From NCBI RefSeq assembly GCF_026891975.1, contig NZ_JAPTGB010000008.1, forward strand, positions 1 to 64,000: a stretch of 64,000 nt of DNA, given 5' to 3'. The notes beneath the pieces were generated by a model. It was not told where the DNA came from. It saw only the letters and a list, made by a program, of their open reading frames with translations, and did no database searches. Position numbers and translations under genes: made by a program. This document shows positions 8,314 to 17,454 of this stretch, in pieces. This DNA is from Methanocorpusculum petauri (lineage in GTDB: Archaea; Halobacteriota; Methanomicrobia; Methanomicrobiales; Methanocorpusculaceae). The number at the start of each line of letters is the position of its first letter. The first letter of the stretch is position 1.

Positions 8314-10341
8314 ATGATACTCGTACCGGATACAAGCGTTGTCATCGACGGACGCGTCACCGCCCTCATAGAACAGGGTGAATATCGTGGCGCAACGATA
8401 ATTATACCCGAAGCCGTCTTCGCCGAACTCGAAGCCCAAGCCAATCAGGGAAGAGAAATAGGATTCTCCGGCCTTGCAGAACTACAGAAACTCTGCAGAA
8501 TGAAGGACGAAGGACTCATCAATCTTGAATATGTAGGCGTTCGCCCCAAACTTGAACAGGTCAAACTCGCCGGTGGGGGAGAGATTGACAGCATGATCCG
8601 GGAAGTTGCCATCGCCCACAATGCAACGTTCCTGACCAGCGACTACGTCCAGGCCGAGGTTGCGCGTGCAAAAGGAATCAACGTCGTCTTCCTCAGACCC
8701 GAAGTCACCGACAACTTTGCTCCGCTGTTAATCGATGCATTCTTCGATGAAAACACCTTCGCCGTATATCTTAAGGAGCGTGTCGCACCCTACGCCCGCA
8801 AAGGAACAATCCGTGAATCAAAACTTGTCACGATCCGCGATGCACCCGCAACCGAATACGAACTGCGGGCAATTGCACAGGAATGTCTCGAACGTGCCAA
8901 ACGCCACCCCGACGGATTTGTCGAGGTTGAAATGCCGGGTGTGACCGTATCACAGATAGGATCGATGCGTATCACCACAACCCGCCCGCCGTTCTCGGAC
9001 GGCATCGAAATAACCATCGTCCGACCGACCCGGGAGGTTTCCTTTGACTCCTACAACTATGCAGCCGCACTCAAAGAACGGCTGAACATCGGAAACGGCG
9101 GCATGCTCATCGTAGGAACCCCGGGTTCCGGCAAATCAACCCTTGAGCAGAATATAGCAACCTACCTCTCCGCAGAAAACTACATCGTCAAAACCATTGA
9201 GTCGCCACGCGATCTCATGGTGCCGGACAAGATCACCCAGTACACCGCCCTTGACGGCAGCATCGCCGCAACCGGCGAGGTGCTTACCCTGCTTCGACCC
9301 GACTACGTAGTCTTTGATGAGATGCGCAGATCCGAGGAGCTGGCGGTTTTTGCCGATCTCCGTCTCTCCGGCATCCGCGTCATTGGTGGCCTGCACGCGC
9401 GTTCTGCGCCGGATGCCCTTATCCGCCTTGCAAGCCTCGTTGACCTCAATCTCATCCCGCAGATCGTCGCAACGGTGGTCTTTGTCAAGGACGGCGACAT
9501 CACCGATCTGTACAGTGTCAGCACCGTCTTTGGAGTCCCTGCAGCACTTGAGAGAATCGGCGATCCCCAGGTCAGACCGATTGTCCGGTTCACGAACATT
9601 ATTACGGGGGTTGTTGCCGCAGAGGCATTCCGCTACGAAGGAGAAGTTACCGTCACCTCCGGCGGAGGTATCCACCCGGCAGAACAGCCGCAGACACCTG
9701 CTGCAACCGTACAGGTAATCAATGCAGCTCCTACAGAGGTCGCCGAGACAACCGCAACCTCCGTGATGGAATCCGCAGCCGACGAAGATGACGACGACGC
9801 ATCCCACATCCCGCCGCCGATTCACACCATGCCGACCTACGAGGTCACCGAGGATAACCCTGCATGGCTTGTCCTCGAAAAAGAGATCCAGAAGGAAATT
9901 TGCCGTTTCACCGAAGGTGAGATCATCGTCAGAATGATCAACGACACCAAAGCTGCAGTCTACATTGAAGACACCGACGTTCCCGCAGCTATCGGCAAAG
10001 CCGGAAAGAACATCGCCGCCGTTGTCAGTAAAGTAGGAGTCGGTATCGATGTCCGCCCGCTAAGCGACCTGCCGGGACGGGAGGTCTCTACTCCGGCAGT
10101 ACCGGCCGGCACCGCCGCAGCCGGTGCATTCAAGATCAGAAGTGAGAAAAAGCAGCTTGCCCTCATCTGCCCGGAGTACAGCAACAAGATCGTTGACCTC
10201 TTCTCGGGCAAAGAGTACCTGTTTACCGCAACGGTTGATGCACGGGGTGAAATTCACCTTGCCCGAAACAGCAGCATCGCAATGGAGATGATCCGCCGCT
10301 ACGGTGCAGGCGAGGAGCTGAAGATTCGTCCGGTGGACTAA
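8314..10341 (+). CDS. PIN domain / PilT-like ATPase / KH domain protein
   Basis: 675 residues in three parts. Residues 1-130 form a PIN (VapC-like) domain beginning LVPDTSVVIDGRV, with acidic residues typical of these RNases. The middle is a PilT/VirB11-like ATPase with Walker A IVGTPGSGKSTLEQ near residue 270 and Walker B VVFDEMR. An acidic, low-complexity linker near 490 precedes a KH RNA-binding domain with AAIGKAGKNIAAVV near 560. The architecture is the conserved archaeal PINc/VapC family ATPase. The substrate is unknown, and an RNA-processing role is inferred from the PIN and KH domains. The family is conserved alone and is not a toxin-antitoxin pair. No antitoxin gene is adjacent. Confidence 0.9.
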   Translation: MILVPDTSVVIDGRVTALIEQGEYRGATIIIPEAVFAELEAQANQGREIGFSGLAELQKLCRMKDEGLINLEYVGVRPKLEQVKLAGGGEIDSMIREVAIAHNATFLTSDYVQAEVARAKGINVVFLRPEVTDNFAPLLIDAFFDENTFAVYLKERVAPYARKGTIRESKLVTIRDAPATEYELRAIAQECLERAKRHPDGFVEVEMPGVTVSQIGSMRITTTRPPFSDGIEITIVRPTREVSFDSYNYAAALKERLNIGNGGMLIVGTPGSGKSTLEQNIATYLSAENYIVKTIESPRDLMVPDKITQYTALDGSIAATGEVLTLLRPDYVVFDEMRRSEELAVFADLRLSGIRVIGGLHARSAPDALIRLASLVDLNLIPQIVATVVFVKDGDITDLYSVSTVFGVPAALERIGDPQVRPIVRFTNIITGVVAAEAFRYEGEVTVTSGGGIHPAEQPQTPAATVQVINAAPTEVAETTATSVMESAADEDDDDASHIPPPIHTMPTYEVTEDNPAWLVLEKEIQKEICRFTEGEIIVRMINDTKAAVYIEDTDVPAAIGKAGKNIAAVVSKVGVGIDVRPLSDLPGREVSTPAVPAGTAAAGAFKIRSEKKQLALICPEYSNKIVDLFSGKEYLFTATVDARGEIHLARNSSIAMEMIRRYGAGEELKIRPVD

Positions 10342-10368
10342 CAATACAATATTCATCAGGTGGTTAAT

Positions 10369-13167
10369 TTGGCAAAAGAGTTCGTAATGAGTGAGATTGA
10401 GCAGGAAATTCGTAAGACATGGATTCCCGCCTTCGAGTCGAATCCCGCAGAAGACAAGGAAAAATTCTATATCAACGTTGCATTCCCCTATCCGAGCGGT
10501 GCAATGCATGTCGGCCACGGCAGAACCTATATCGTGCCGGATGTAGTTGCACGGTTCTGGAGGATGCAGGGGAAGCAGGTGCTGTTCCCGATGGCATTCC
10601 ATGTTACCGGTGCGCCGGTGCTCGGTATTGCAAAACGGATTGCGAAGAAAGATGAGAAGACGCTGAAACTCTACGGCGGTCTTTATCGTGTGCCGCAGGA
10701 GACGCTTAACTCCTTTACGGATCCGATTGTGATCGTGAACTACTTCGCCGACGAGTACGAGCGCGTGATGAAACAGCTCGGTCTGTCCATTGACTGGCGC
10801 CGCCGGTTTACGACGATCATTCCGCAGTACAGCAAATTTATTGAGTGGCAGTACTCCCACATCTATGGCCAGGGCAAGGTTGTCAAAGGTGAGTACCCGG
10901 TACGGTACTGCCCGAACTGTGACCAGCCGGTGGGCGATCATGATCTGTTGGAGGGTGATTCTGCGGAGATTATGCACTTCGTGTTCGTGAAGTATCCGTT
11001 CGGTGAGTTCGTTATCCCGACAGCAACACTCCGGCCCGAGACGATCTTCGGCGTGACGAATCTGTGGGCAAACCCGGAGGTCACATACCTGAAGGCGGAA
11101 GTTGACGGCGAAAAGTGGATTATCAGCCGGGAAGCTGCGGAAAAACTCCGTATGCAGAAACACACAGTGACGGAGATCGGTATGATCTCCGGTGCAGACC
11201 TCGTGGACAAGGCGGCGACGCACCCGGTTTCGGGCGCTGCGGTGCCGATCCTTCCGGCATCGTTTGTTGATCCAGACATGGGTTCCGGCCTTGTGATGAG
11301 CGTTCCTGCGCATGCACCGTTTGATTACATTGCACTCCGCGATCTCCAGCAGCAGGGCAAATATACGGATATTGTTCCCATCCCGCTGGTGACGGTTCCG
11401 AACTTCGGTACGATTCCGGCACAGGAGATTGTGGAGAAAAATAAAATTCCGCATCAGGATGACCCCCGGATGGACGAGCTGACGCAGGAACTGTACACGG
11501 CAGAGTTCTCAAAGGGAAAACTGAATGAGAACTGTGGTGCGCATGCTGGCAAATCCGTCCGCCAGGCACGCGAAGACGTGACCCGCGAGTTTGTGGACAC
11601 CCGCGGAAGTATTATCTTCCATGATATGAGCGAAAAGCGCGTGATCTGCCGCTGCGGCAACCGCGTGTATGTGAAGATTCTGGATGATCAGTGGTTCTTA
11701 AACTATGCAGACCCTGCCTGGAAGGAGCAGATTCATGCCCAGCTGCCAAAGGTGGCACTGGTGCCGCCGGAGGTCAGGGCAGAGTTTGAGCGTACCGTTG
11801 ACTGGCTGAAAGAATGGCCGTGTACCCGCCGTGTGGGTCTGGGTACGCATGTACCATGGGATCCGAAGTGGCTGTTTGAGCCGCTGTCAGACTCCACCAT
11901 CTACATGTCGTATTACACGATCGCCCACAAGATTACGAAGATCGATGCAGAGAAGCTGACACCCGCGGTGTTTGATTATATCTTCCTTGGAATCGGCGAT
12001 GTGAATGCGCTGCCGGTGGATGCCGCAACGCTGAAGGAACTCCGGTCTGAATTCCTGTACTGGTACCCGTATGATTACCGGTTCAGTGCAAAGGATCTGA
12101 TCTCAAATCACCTGACGTTCCAGCTGTTCCACCACCGGGCCATCTTCCCGGACGAGCTTCAGCCAAAAGGTATGGTTGTGTTCGGTATGGGTCTTCTGAA
12201 CGGCATGAAGATGTCGTCGTCGAAGGGCAACGTATTCCTGCTGGAGGATGCGGCAAACGAGTTCGGTGCGGATACGGTTCGTATGTTCCTGGTGGGCAGT
12301 GCGGAACCGTGGCAGGACTTTGACTGGAGAAATGAGCTGGTGTTGTCGGTGAAGAAGCAGATCGAGCGGATGTGGCAGATTGTGCTGGACGCTTCTTCGG
12401 TAAGCGGGTCAGCACCGATTGATGCATGGCTCATCTCCCGTCTGCAGCACCGAATTGATGCGGCTACGAAGGCACTGTCTGCGTTCCAGACCCGTCAGGC
12501 TTTGCAGGAGGCATACAACGGCATTGTTTCGGATCTTGCCTGGTACCGCCGCCGGCTGCCGGAAGGATCAAACGGTACAGATGCACTCCATGAGGTGACA
12601 TCTGTCTGGATTCGTCTGATGGCTCCGGTTATTCCGTATACCGCAGAGAAACTGTGGTCGGAGACGGGCCATGCGGGTCTTGTCTCGTTTGCTCCATGGC
12701 CGGTTGCGGATCCGACGAAGGTGAATGAAGTCGTTGAGGTTTCAGAGGAACTGCTGCAGCGTACGGTCGAGGATATTCAGTCGATTCTGAAGCTGGTGCA
12801 GATTGAGGCAAAGAAGGTGACGCTGTTTGTGGCGCCTGCATGGAAGCATCAGGTGTTTGGTATTGTTGCCGCCGCCGAAGATAAGCGCAATGTGGTAAAG
12901 ACGGTGATGGCCGATGCGGACCTGCGTGCAAAGGGCAAGGATGCTACGGATGCTGCGGTGCAGACGGTGAAGCTGATTCACAGTCTGCCGCCGGAGCTTG
13001 TGACTTCTATTGCGGCAGGCGTGGATGAATTTGCAATTTTCTCTGCGGCGAAGGCGTTCCTGGAAAAGGAGTCGGGCCTTGCAGTTGAGGTTGTTGCGGC
13101 CGAGTCAAGTGCGCATCCGAAGGGACGTATGGCACTGCCGTTTAAGCCTGCGATTGTGGTTGAATAA
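10369..13167 (+). CDS. leuS: Leucyl-tRNA synthetase, archaeal/eukaryal type
   Basis: Charges tRNA-Leu. About 932 residues. The class I signatures are HVGHGRT near residue 44 and KMSSSKGN near 614, with the large editing (CP1) insertion between them and an archaeal C-terminal extension. Start choice: AGGTGG at 10358-10363 lies five bases before the TTG at 10369 (TTG GCA AAA GAG). The in-frame GTG at 10360 overlaps this ribosome site, and the ATG at 10387 has none. A TTG start is therefore most likely, though the ATG at 10387 is possible. A T-tract follows the stop. Confidence 0.94.
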   Translation: MAKEFVMSEIEQEIRKTWIPAFESNPAEDKEKFYINVAFPYPSGAMHVGHGRTYIVPDVVARFWRMQGKQVLFPMAFHVTGAPVLGIAKRIAKKDEKTLKLYGGLYRVPQETLNSFTDPIVIVNYFADEYERVMKQLGLSIDWRRRFTTIIPQYSKFIEWQYSHIYGQGKVVKGEYPVRYCPNCDQPVGDHDLLEGDSAEIMHFVFVKYPFGEFVIPTATLRPETIFGVTNLWANPEVTYLKAEVDGEKWIISREAAEKLRMQKHTVTEIGMISGADLVDKAATHPVSGAAVPILPASFVDPDMGSGLVMSVPAHAPFDYIALRDLQQQGKYTDIVPIPLVTVPNFGTIPAQEIVEKNKIPHQDDPRMDELTQELYTAEFSKGKLNENCGAHAGKSVRQAREDVTREFVDTRGSIIFHDMSEKRVICRCGNRVYVKILDDQWFLNYADPAWKEQIHAQLPKVALVPPEVRAEFERTVDWLKEWPCTRRVGLGTHVPWDPKWLFEPLSDSTIYMSYYTIAHKITKIDAEKLTPAVFDYIFLGIGDVNALPVDAATLKELRSEFLYWYPYDYRFSAKDLISNHLTFQLFHHRAIFPDELQPKGMVVFGMGLLNGMKMSSSKGNVFLLEDAANEFGADTVRMFLVGSAEPWQDFDWRNELVLSVKKQIERMWQIVLDASSVSGSAPIDAWLISRLQHRIDAATKALSAFQTRQALQEAYNGIVSDLAWYRRRLPEGSNGTDALHEVTSVWIRLMAPVIPYTAEKLWSETGHAGLVSFAPWPVADPTKVNEVVEVSEELLQRTVEDIQSILKLVQIEAKKVTLFVAPAWKHQVFGIVAAAEDKRNVVKTVMADADLRAKGKDATDAAVQTVKLIHSLPPELVTSIAAGVDEFAIFSAAKAFLEKESGLAVEVVAAESSAHPKGRMALPFKPAIVVE

Positions 13168-13179
13168 TTTTCTTTTTTT
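13168..13179 (+). terminator. T-tract terminator after leuS
   Basis: TTTTCTTTTTTT begins directly after the leuS TAA. No hairpin precedes it, consistent with archaeal U-run termination. Confidence 0.55.
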
Positions 13180-13293
13180 GCTCTCCGGGTGGATATGCAG
13201 CAGGCGTGCCGGAAAATTCCGAACAACCTGGTTTGACTCCGGCCAAACGTCATGAACAAATAGAGACTTGTGGAGCAAAGCCCGTCCTATCTT

Positions 13294-14130
13294 TCAGAGG
13301 ACCACGTATCCGTAGATCTTTTTCCATCGTTCTGTCAGCACATACCGAGGATTTGCTTTTCGCAGCAGTCCGGCAAGAACCACAGGATCGTCTGCAAGAT
13401 GATACGTACAGACAGCGACCTTCGGCGTATATCGCTGCAATGTATCCGCTGCCCCGGCAAGCATCTGACGTTCCGCACCTTCAATGTCAGCCTTCACAAA
13501 GTTTACCGCATCCAGTCCTTCCGCCTCAAGAAACGCGTCCACCGTTGTCACCGGTACGCGTACCTTCCTGCCGGTCTGCGGCAGCACCATTGATGACCCG
13601 ATCAGTGTATCCGCAAGAACCGTGAACTCGGCCGTTCCCTCTTCAGCTCCCAGTGCATACGGCACTACGTGTACCCTCTCCTGTAACGCAGGGTTCAGTG
13701 CCAGCGTTTGTCCGAGAATGGCCCGGGCCTCCGGAATCGGCTCAAACGCAAACACCTCTGCCCCCCGGTATGCCGCAAGAAGAGAAAAGACACCCAGATT
13801 TGCACCACAGTCAAACACCACGTCGCCGGGTGCAACCCGCACCGCCCCCCACTCATACGGCCCTTCGTCCACATACCCGTACCTCCCGAACAGCGCAGGG
13901 AACAGAATATCCCCGATCTCCATCGCATAGTAGGCCTCCTCCCGCGTCGGGTGTTCGGACATTGACAGTCTCGGCAGGCGGAGCGGCCCAAACCGCAGGC
14001 ATCCCTCCCCGGGAGAGTAAAACCGTGAAAACAGCCGCTCATACTGATAGCGGTAAAAGTCCTCGGTCCGGTCGTTTTTCGTCAGAAAATACCGAATCCG
14101 ATCCCGCAGAGGAACATAATCCCGGATCAG
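13294..14130 (-). CDS. FkbM-family SAM-dependent methyltransferase, apparent CTG start
   Basis: Methyltransferase fold with GDVVFDCGANLGVFSLLAA (SAM site), AFEPIPEA, and VNFVKADIEGAERQML typical of the FkbM family. The acceptor is unknown, probably a glycan or polyketide-like hydroxyl. The first ATG in frame (13962) would drop 56 upstream codons that read as good protein (for example RDYVPLRDRIRYFLTKND). The frame is open to a stop at 14143-14145 and contains no ATG, GTG or TTG above 13962. A GGAGGA (14137-14142) lies six bases before a CTG at 14130, which overlaps the TGA of the preceding gene as CTGA, matching the 4-bp overlaps used elsewhere here. A CTG start is therefore inferred, giving 278 residues. 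Confidence 0.82.
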   Translation of the reverse strand: MIRDYVPLRDRIRYFLTKNDRTEDFYRYQYERLFSRFYSPGEGCLRFGPLRLPRLSMSEHPTREEAYYAMEIGDILFPALFGRYGYVDEGPYEWGAVRVAPGDVVFDCGANLGVFSLLAAYRGAEVFAFEPIPEARAILGQTLALNPALQERVHVVPYALGAEEGTAEFTVLADTLIGSSMVLPQTGRKVRVPVTTVDAFLEAEGLDAVNFVKADIEGAERQMLAGAADTLQRYTPKVAVCTYHLADDPVVLAGLLRKANPRYVLTERWKKIYGYVVL

Positions 14131-15176
14131 ACTGTTTCCTCCTCAAGTTCCACCAACTGATTTGCCGCCTCACGTTTCACAATCCGGAAACTTGCAATAA
14201 ACCCGATAAGAAGATTCGAATAATACAGAATCAGCCGCAGCAGCACCACAAACACCCCCACAACCGCTGACGGAAGAATCAGCGAATAAAATGCCGCATA
14301 GCTGATCTCCGCAACACCTGCCCCGCCCGGCGTTGACGGTACCATCAGAATCACCGCAATAATTAACTGGAACACAATCGACAGCAGCAAACTCGGCGGG
14401 TACCCGAGCCCAATCATAATTACCGATGCAATCGCATACTCGCATGCCCAGAACAAAATCGTCAGCAGAAATCCAAACGCAAGACCCACTTTCGCCCGGC
14501 CTGCAAACATCTCAAACGTCAGATACAGCCGGTCAATCGCCTCATCAATCTGTGCGGTAAGCTTCGCAATCCTCTCGCTGTCCCACTTCTTCGTAAAAAA
14601 TCCCGCAATCTTAAACACAATTTTCCGGATAAGCTGGGGTCGGGAAAGCAGTACTGCAAGAATTACCAGCAGCACAACAAAAAATCCTGTACCAATCCAT
14701 GCCGCTGCAATCACCATCTCCGGGACCTCACCGTTGCTGTACGCAATTGAGAACAGACCCATGCCAACGATAACACCAAGTACCAGCAGCACTGCTTCCA
14801 TCAGCCGTTCTACCAGAACAACCGCCGTTGCATCCGCAATCGGCATCTTGGCCTTGTAGAGTTCATGGATGCGGACCGGCTCGCCCCCTACCTGCGATGG
14901 CGTAATCGATGCGATCAGCTGTCCCGCACAGACCATATTCAGGCAATGCCGCAGCGGTACCTGATACCCGAGCGACTTGCACATTACCCGGATACGCAGC
15001 GCCCATACGCACATTGCAGCCATGTGCAGGCAGAATGCAAGAAGAAGGAACCAGGGATTCAGATTTTTCAATGACTCAATGGTGTTCTCATTAAACGTCA
15101 GAACCATTACCGCAAGGAGAATCACCATTGAAAGCCCGATAGAGAGCCATAACCACTTCTTCTGCTTTGTGTCCAT
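14127..15176 (-). CDS. Flippase-like integral membrane protein (UPF0104 / LPG-synthase TM family), copy 1
   Basis: 349 residues with about eight hydrophobic segments and the family motif TPSQVGGEPVRIHELYK near residue 115. The family includes the membrane half of lysylphosphatidylglycerol synthase and archaeal AglD-like proteins. A role in lipid or lipid-linked sugar handling is inferred. It is clearly homologous along its length to the next gene upstream (15239-16279): the openings KKWLWLSIGLS and KKWLFISVGIS and the motifs TPSQVGGE and ELYK are shared, so this is a tandem duplication. Its 3' end overlaps the FkbM methyltransferase, which it probably drives by translational coupling. Confidence 0.87.
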   Translation of the reverse strand: MDTKQKKWLWLSIGLSMVILLAVMVLTFNENTIESLKNLNPWFLLLAFCLHMAAMCVWALRIRVMCKSLGYQVPLRHCLNMVCAGQLIASITPSQVGGEPVRIHELYKAKMPIADATAVVLVERLMEAVLLVLGVIVGMGLFSIAYSNGEVPEMVIAAAWIGTGFFVVLLVILAVLLSRPQLIRKIVFKIAGFFTKKWDSERIAKLTAQIDEAIDRLYLTFEMFAGRAKVGLAFGFLLTILFWACEYAIASVIMIGLGYPPSLLLSIVFQLIIAVILMVPSTPGGAGVAEISYAAFYSLILPSAVVGVFVVLLRLILYYSNLLIGFIASFRIVKREAANQLVELEEETV

Positions 15177-15224
15177 GAGGATACCAAAAACTCTTTTTTT
15201 TACTTACTGAATTGTCCGCAGGCA

Positions 15225-15235
15225 ATTTAAATATA
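15225..15235 (-). promoter_or_regulatory. TATA box for the second flippase-like gene
   Basis: On the minus strand TATATTTAAAT lies about 50 bases before the ATG at 15176, between the tandem copies. Copy 1 and the methyltransferase can therefore be transcribed separately from copy 2. A T-tract (15194-15201 on the plus strand) lies in the leader. Confidence 0.45.
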
Positions 15236-15238
15236 GAG

Positions 15239-16279
15239 TTACTCCTGTGTTTTTCTCAGGGAATCTCTGGCCTCACGCCGCACAATTCCCAGGCTTGCAA
15301 CAAGTCCTACGACCACATTAAAGTAATACAGAATCAGCCGCCACAGCAACACGAATACCCCGACCAGCGGCAGCGGAATAATAATCGAGTAGAATGCGGC
15401 AATACTCACCTCGGCAACGCCCACACCGCCCGGTGTTAAGGGAATCATCATAATCATTGCGATCAGCAGCTGGAAAATGAAGGAGATCAGAAACATCGGT
15501 TCAAGACCAAGACCCACCATCAGGACCGATGCAATTGCGAACTCGGAGACCCAGAACGCAACGGTCATCAGCAGTCCAAGTGCCATGCCGATCTTCGAAC
15601 GTCCGCCGAAGTGTCCGATGGTTACATAGAACCGGTCGATGTTCTCATCAAGCATGCCAAGCATCCGCTCGATTCTCTGTGAATCCCAGCGGCGGGTAAA
15701 AAGCCCCGATATCTTTGCGACGAGGATCTTTGTCCACTGTGGCCGCTTCACAAGAACGGCAAACAGCAGGAGTGCGCCGATGAAGAAAAACGTCGCAAGA
15801 TAGGCAACGCCCATATACATCGGAGGGAAGTTCAGATGACTGAACATTTTGCCGAGTAGATACACGCCGATGACCGTGCCAATTCCGAGTACAATACCGT
15901 CAAAGACCCGTTCCATGAGAACCACCGCAGTTGCGTCGGCGGTTGGCACATCGGATTTGTACAGCTCATACACCCGCACCGCCTCGCCGCCAACCTGCGA
16001 CGGCGTGACGGCGGCGACCAGCATGTTTGCACAGATCAGGTTTACCGAATGGAAAAACGGCACGCGGTATCCGAGAGACCAGCACATCAGTTTGATGCGC
16101 AGTGCCCAGAACACTATCGACAAAATGTGCAAAAGAAAACCGAGAAGAATATACCAGGGGTTGCATTTTTCCAACGCGACAAGTGTATCGGCGTCAAACG
16201 TCAAAAGAAGCATCACAACGAGTGCAACCACACTGATGCCGACTGAAATAAACAGCCATTTCTTTTGCGCCTTATTCAT
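15239..16279 (-). CDS. Flippase-like integral membrane protein (UPF0104 / LPG-synthase TM family), copy 2
   Basis: 346 residues, about eight transmembrane segments, with TPSQVGGEAVRVYELYK near residue 110 and ADATAVVLMERVFDG shared nearly exactly with copy 1. Same inferred lipid or glycolipid role. It stands 62 bases upstream of copy 1 with its own promoter-like sequence between, so the duplicates may be differently expressed. Function unproven. Dolichol-phosphate glycosyltransferase partners often occur beside this family, but none is present here. Confidence 0.87.
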   Translation of the reverse strand: MNKAQKKWLFISVGISVVALVVMLLLTFDADTLVALEKCNPWYILLGFLLHILSIVFWALRIKLMCWSLGYRVPFFHSVNLICANMLVAAVTPSQVGGEAVRVYELYKSDVPTADATAVVLMERVFDGIVLGIGTVIGVYLLGKMFSHLNFPPMYMGVAYLATFFFIGALLLFAVLVKRPQWTKILVAKISGLFTRRWDSQRIERMLGMLDENIDRFYVTIGHFGGRSKIGMALGLLMTVAFWVSEFAIASVLMVGLGLEPMFLISFIFQLLIAMIMMIPLTPGGVGVAEVSIAAFYSIIIPLPLVGVFVLLWRLILYYFNVVVGLVASLGIVRREARDSLRKTQE

Positions 16280-16389
16280 GGAAAAACCCGGAAATCATAT
16301 AGTCTTGGACATGCGAAAATAAATAGTTTTTAGACCGTTTGCCAAATGATACCCGGCAGAAGATATGGCAAGATCCCTGCCCGCTCCGA

Positions 16390-16782
16390 TTACTTCACAT
16401 ACCGGTGCAGCAGAATACTCCCAATATCAATGGTCTCCCCACCGTTTTCATACAGTTCAAACCCAAGATGATACACGATCAGCTCTGTTCCTACCCGTTC
16501 TGCCAGTTCCATCATCGGCGGGACCATCTCGCATCCCGGCCGGATCGCATACAACACGTCCGCTCCCTGATAGTAGGACAGGGTCGGAGAAAAGATGTCA
16601 TCCACGACTGCAGGTGCTGCGGTCGTTTGATAAGAATGGATGTCCGTACACAGAATGGGAATGCCTGCCTCCTGAATGATCTCTGCCGCGATTGTTTTTC
16701 CGCCGAATCCTATTTCAACCGCCGAGCAGTAATGATCGCGGATATATTCCCCTACGCTTTTTTCAATCTGATATACTGACAC
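16390..16782 (-). CDS. UPF0146 family protein
   Basis: 130 residues. It has a short Rossmann-like pattern, with YCSAVEIGFGGKTIAAEI near residue 20 and the family-typical VVDDIFSPTLSYYQGADVLYAIRP in the middle. This matches the archaeal UPF0146 family, which looks like a cut-down methyltransferase fold. No activity is known. It is divergent from archaemetzincin with 66 bases between starts. Confidence 0.8.
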   Translation of the reverse strand: MSVYQIEKSVGEYIRDHYCSAVEIGFGGKTIAAEIIQEAGIPILCTDIHSYQTTAAPAVVDDIFSPTLSYYQGADVLYAIRPGCEMVPPMMELAERVGTELIVYHLGFELYENGGETIDIGSILLHRYVK

Positions 16783-16848
16783 GCGTCCCCGTCCTTTGAT
16801 AAGTGTTCAATATGTTTATGTCCCGTCACATTGAAATTATCTACCAAC

Positions 16849-17454
16849 ATGGGAGTACACGTTTTCTGGGACAGCAGGGTTCCCATTGGTCTGAGCAGAC
16901 CCGTCACTGAGGAGCTCTCGGGCGTACTGGAGATGCCCGTATCCCGCATCGACAACGGTACTTTTCCGCTTGAAGGTTTTGATCCTCTCCGTCAGCAGTG
17001 TGACGCCGTAAAAATTCTCACGAAACTCGACATTTTTCGTCGCCGGTATCCCCAGCTTTTCAAGCCGGAGGACGTTGATATTGAGTTTTACAATAAGTTC
17101 AACCACCTCCACGAGAAAGTCCTGCTCATAACGCCGGTCGATCTGTTTGAGCCGCTTGCGGATTTCGTGTTTGGACTTGCATATCCTGCTCTCGGTGTTG
17201 CGGTGGTATCTCCCGCACGACTGACGAATGAATATTATGGCCGCCATCCGGACGATGATGCGCTCATTGACCGTATCGTCAAGGAGGGAGCGCATGAGAT
17301 TGCCCATTTGTTCGGTCTGGAACACTGTGACAATCCCGGCTGCATTATGTACTGCCCGCGCAATCTTGATGATCTGGACCGCAAACGGAAATACTTCTGC
17401 GGCAAATGCAGAATCCGGCTGAATGGTCAGAATGAGGGAGATCTGTTCCGATGA
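16849..17454 (+). CDS. amzA: Archaemetzincin, zinc metalloprotease
   Basis: 201 residues from the ATG at 16849 (MGVHVFWDS). A TTG 18 bases upstream is in frame but less likely. The zinc site is HEIAHLFGLEHC, matching HExxHxxGxxH with the following Cys typical of archaemetzincins. GCIMYC (with the Met-turn) and a C-terminal FCGKC follow, likely forming the second, structural zinc site. It is a presumed aminopeptidase-like peptidase with unknown archaeal substrate. Its TGA overlaps the ATG of the Cas1 homologue as ATGA, so the two are co-transcribed and probably coupled, an unusual pairing. Confidence 0.93.
   Translation: MGVHVFWDSRVPIGLSRPVTEELSGVLEMPVSRIDNGTFPLEGFDPLRQQCDAVKILTKLDIFRRRYPQLFKPEDVDIEFYNKFNHLHEKVLLITPVDLFEPLADFVFGLAYPALGVAVVSPARLTNEYYGRHPDDDALIDRIVKEGAHEIAHLFGLEHCDNPGCIMYCPRNLDDLDRKRKYFCGKCRIRLNGQNEGDLFR

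Noticed and set aside
8314-10341. VapC toxin of a toxin-antitoxin pair
   Set aside because: The PIN domain is fused to an ATPase and KH domain, and no small antitoxin gene precedes it.
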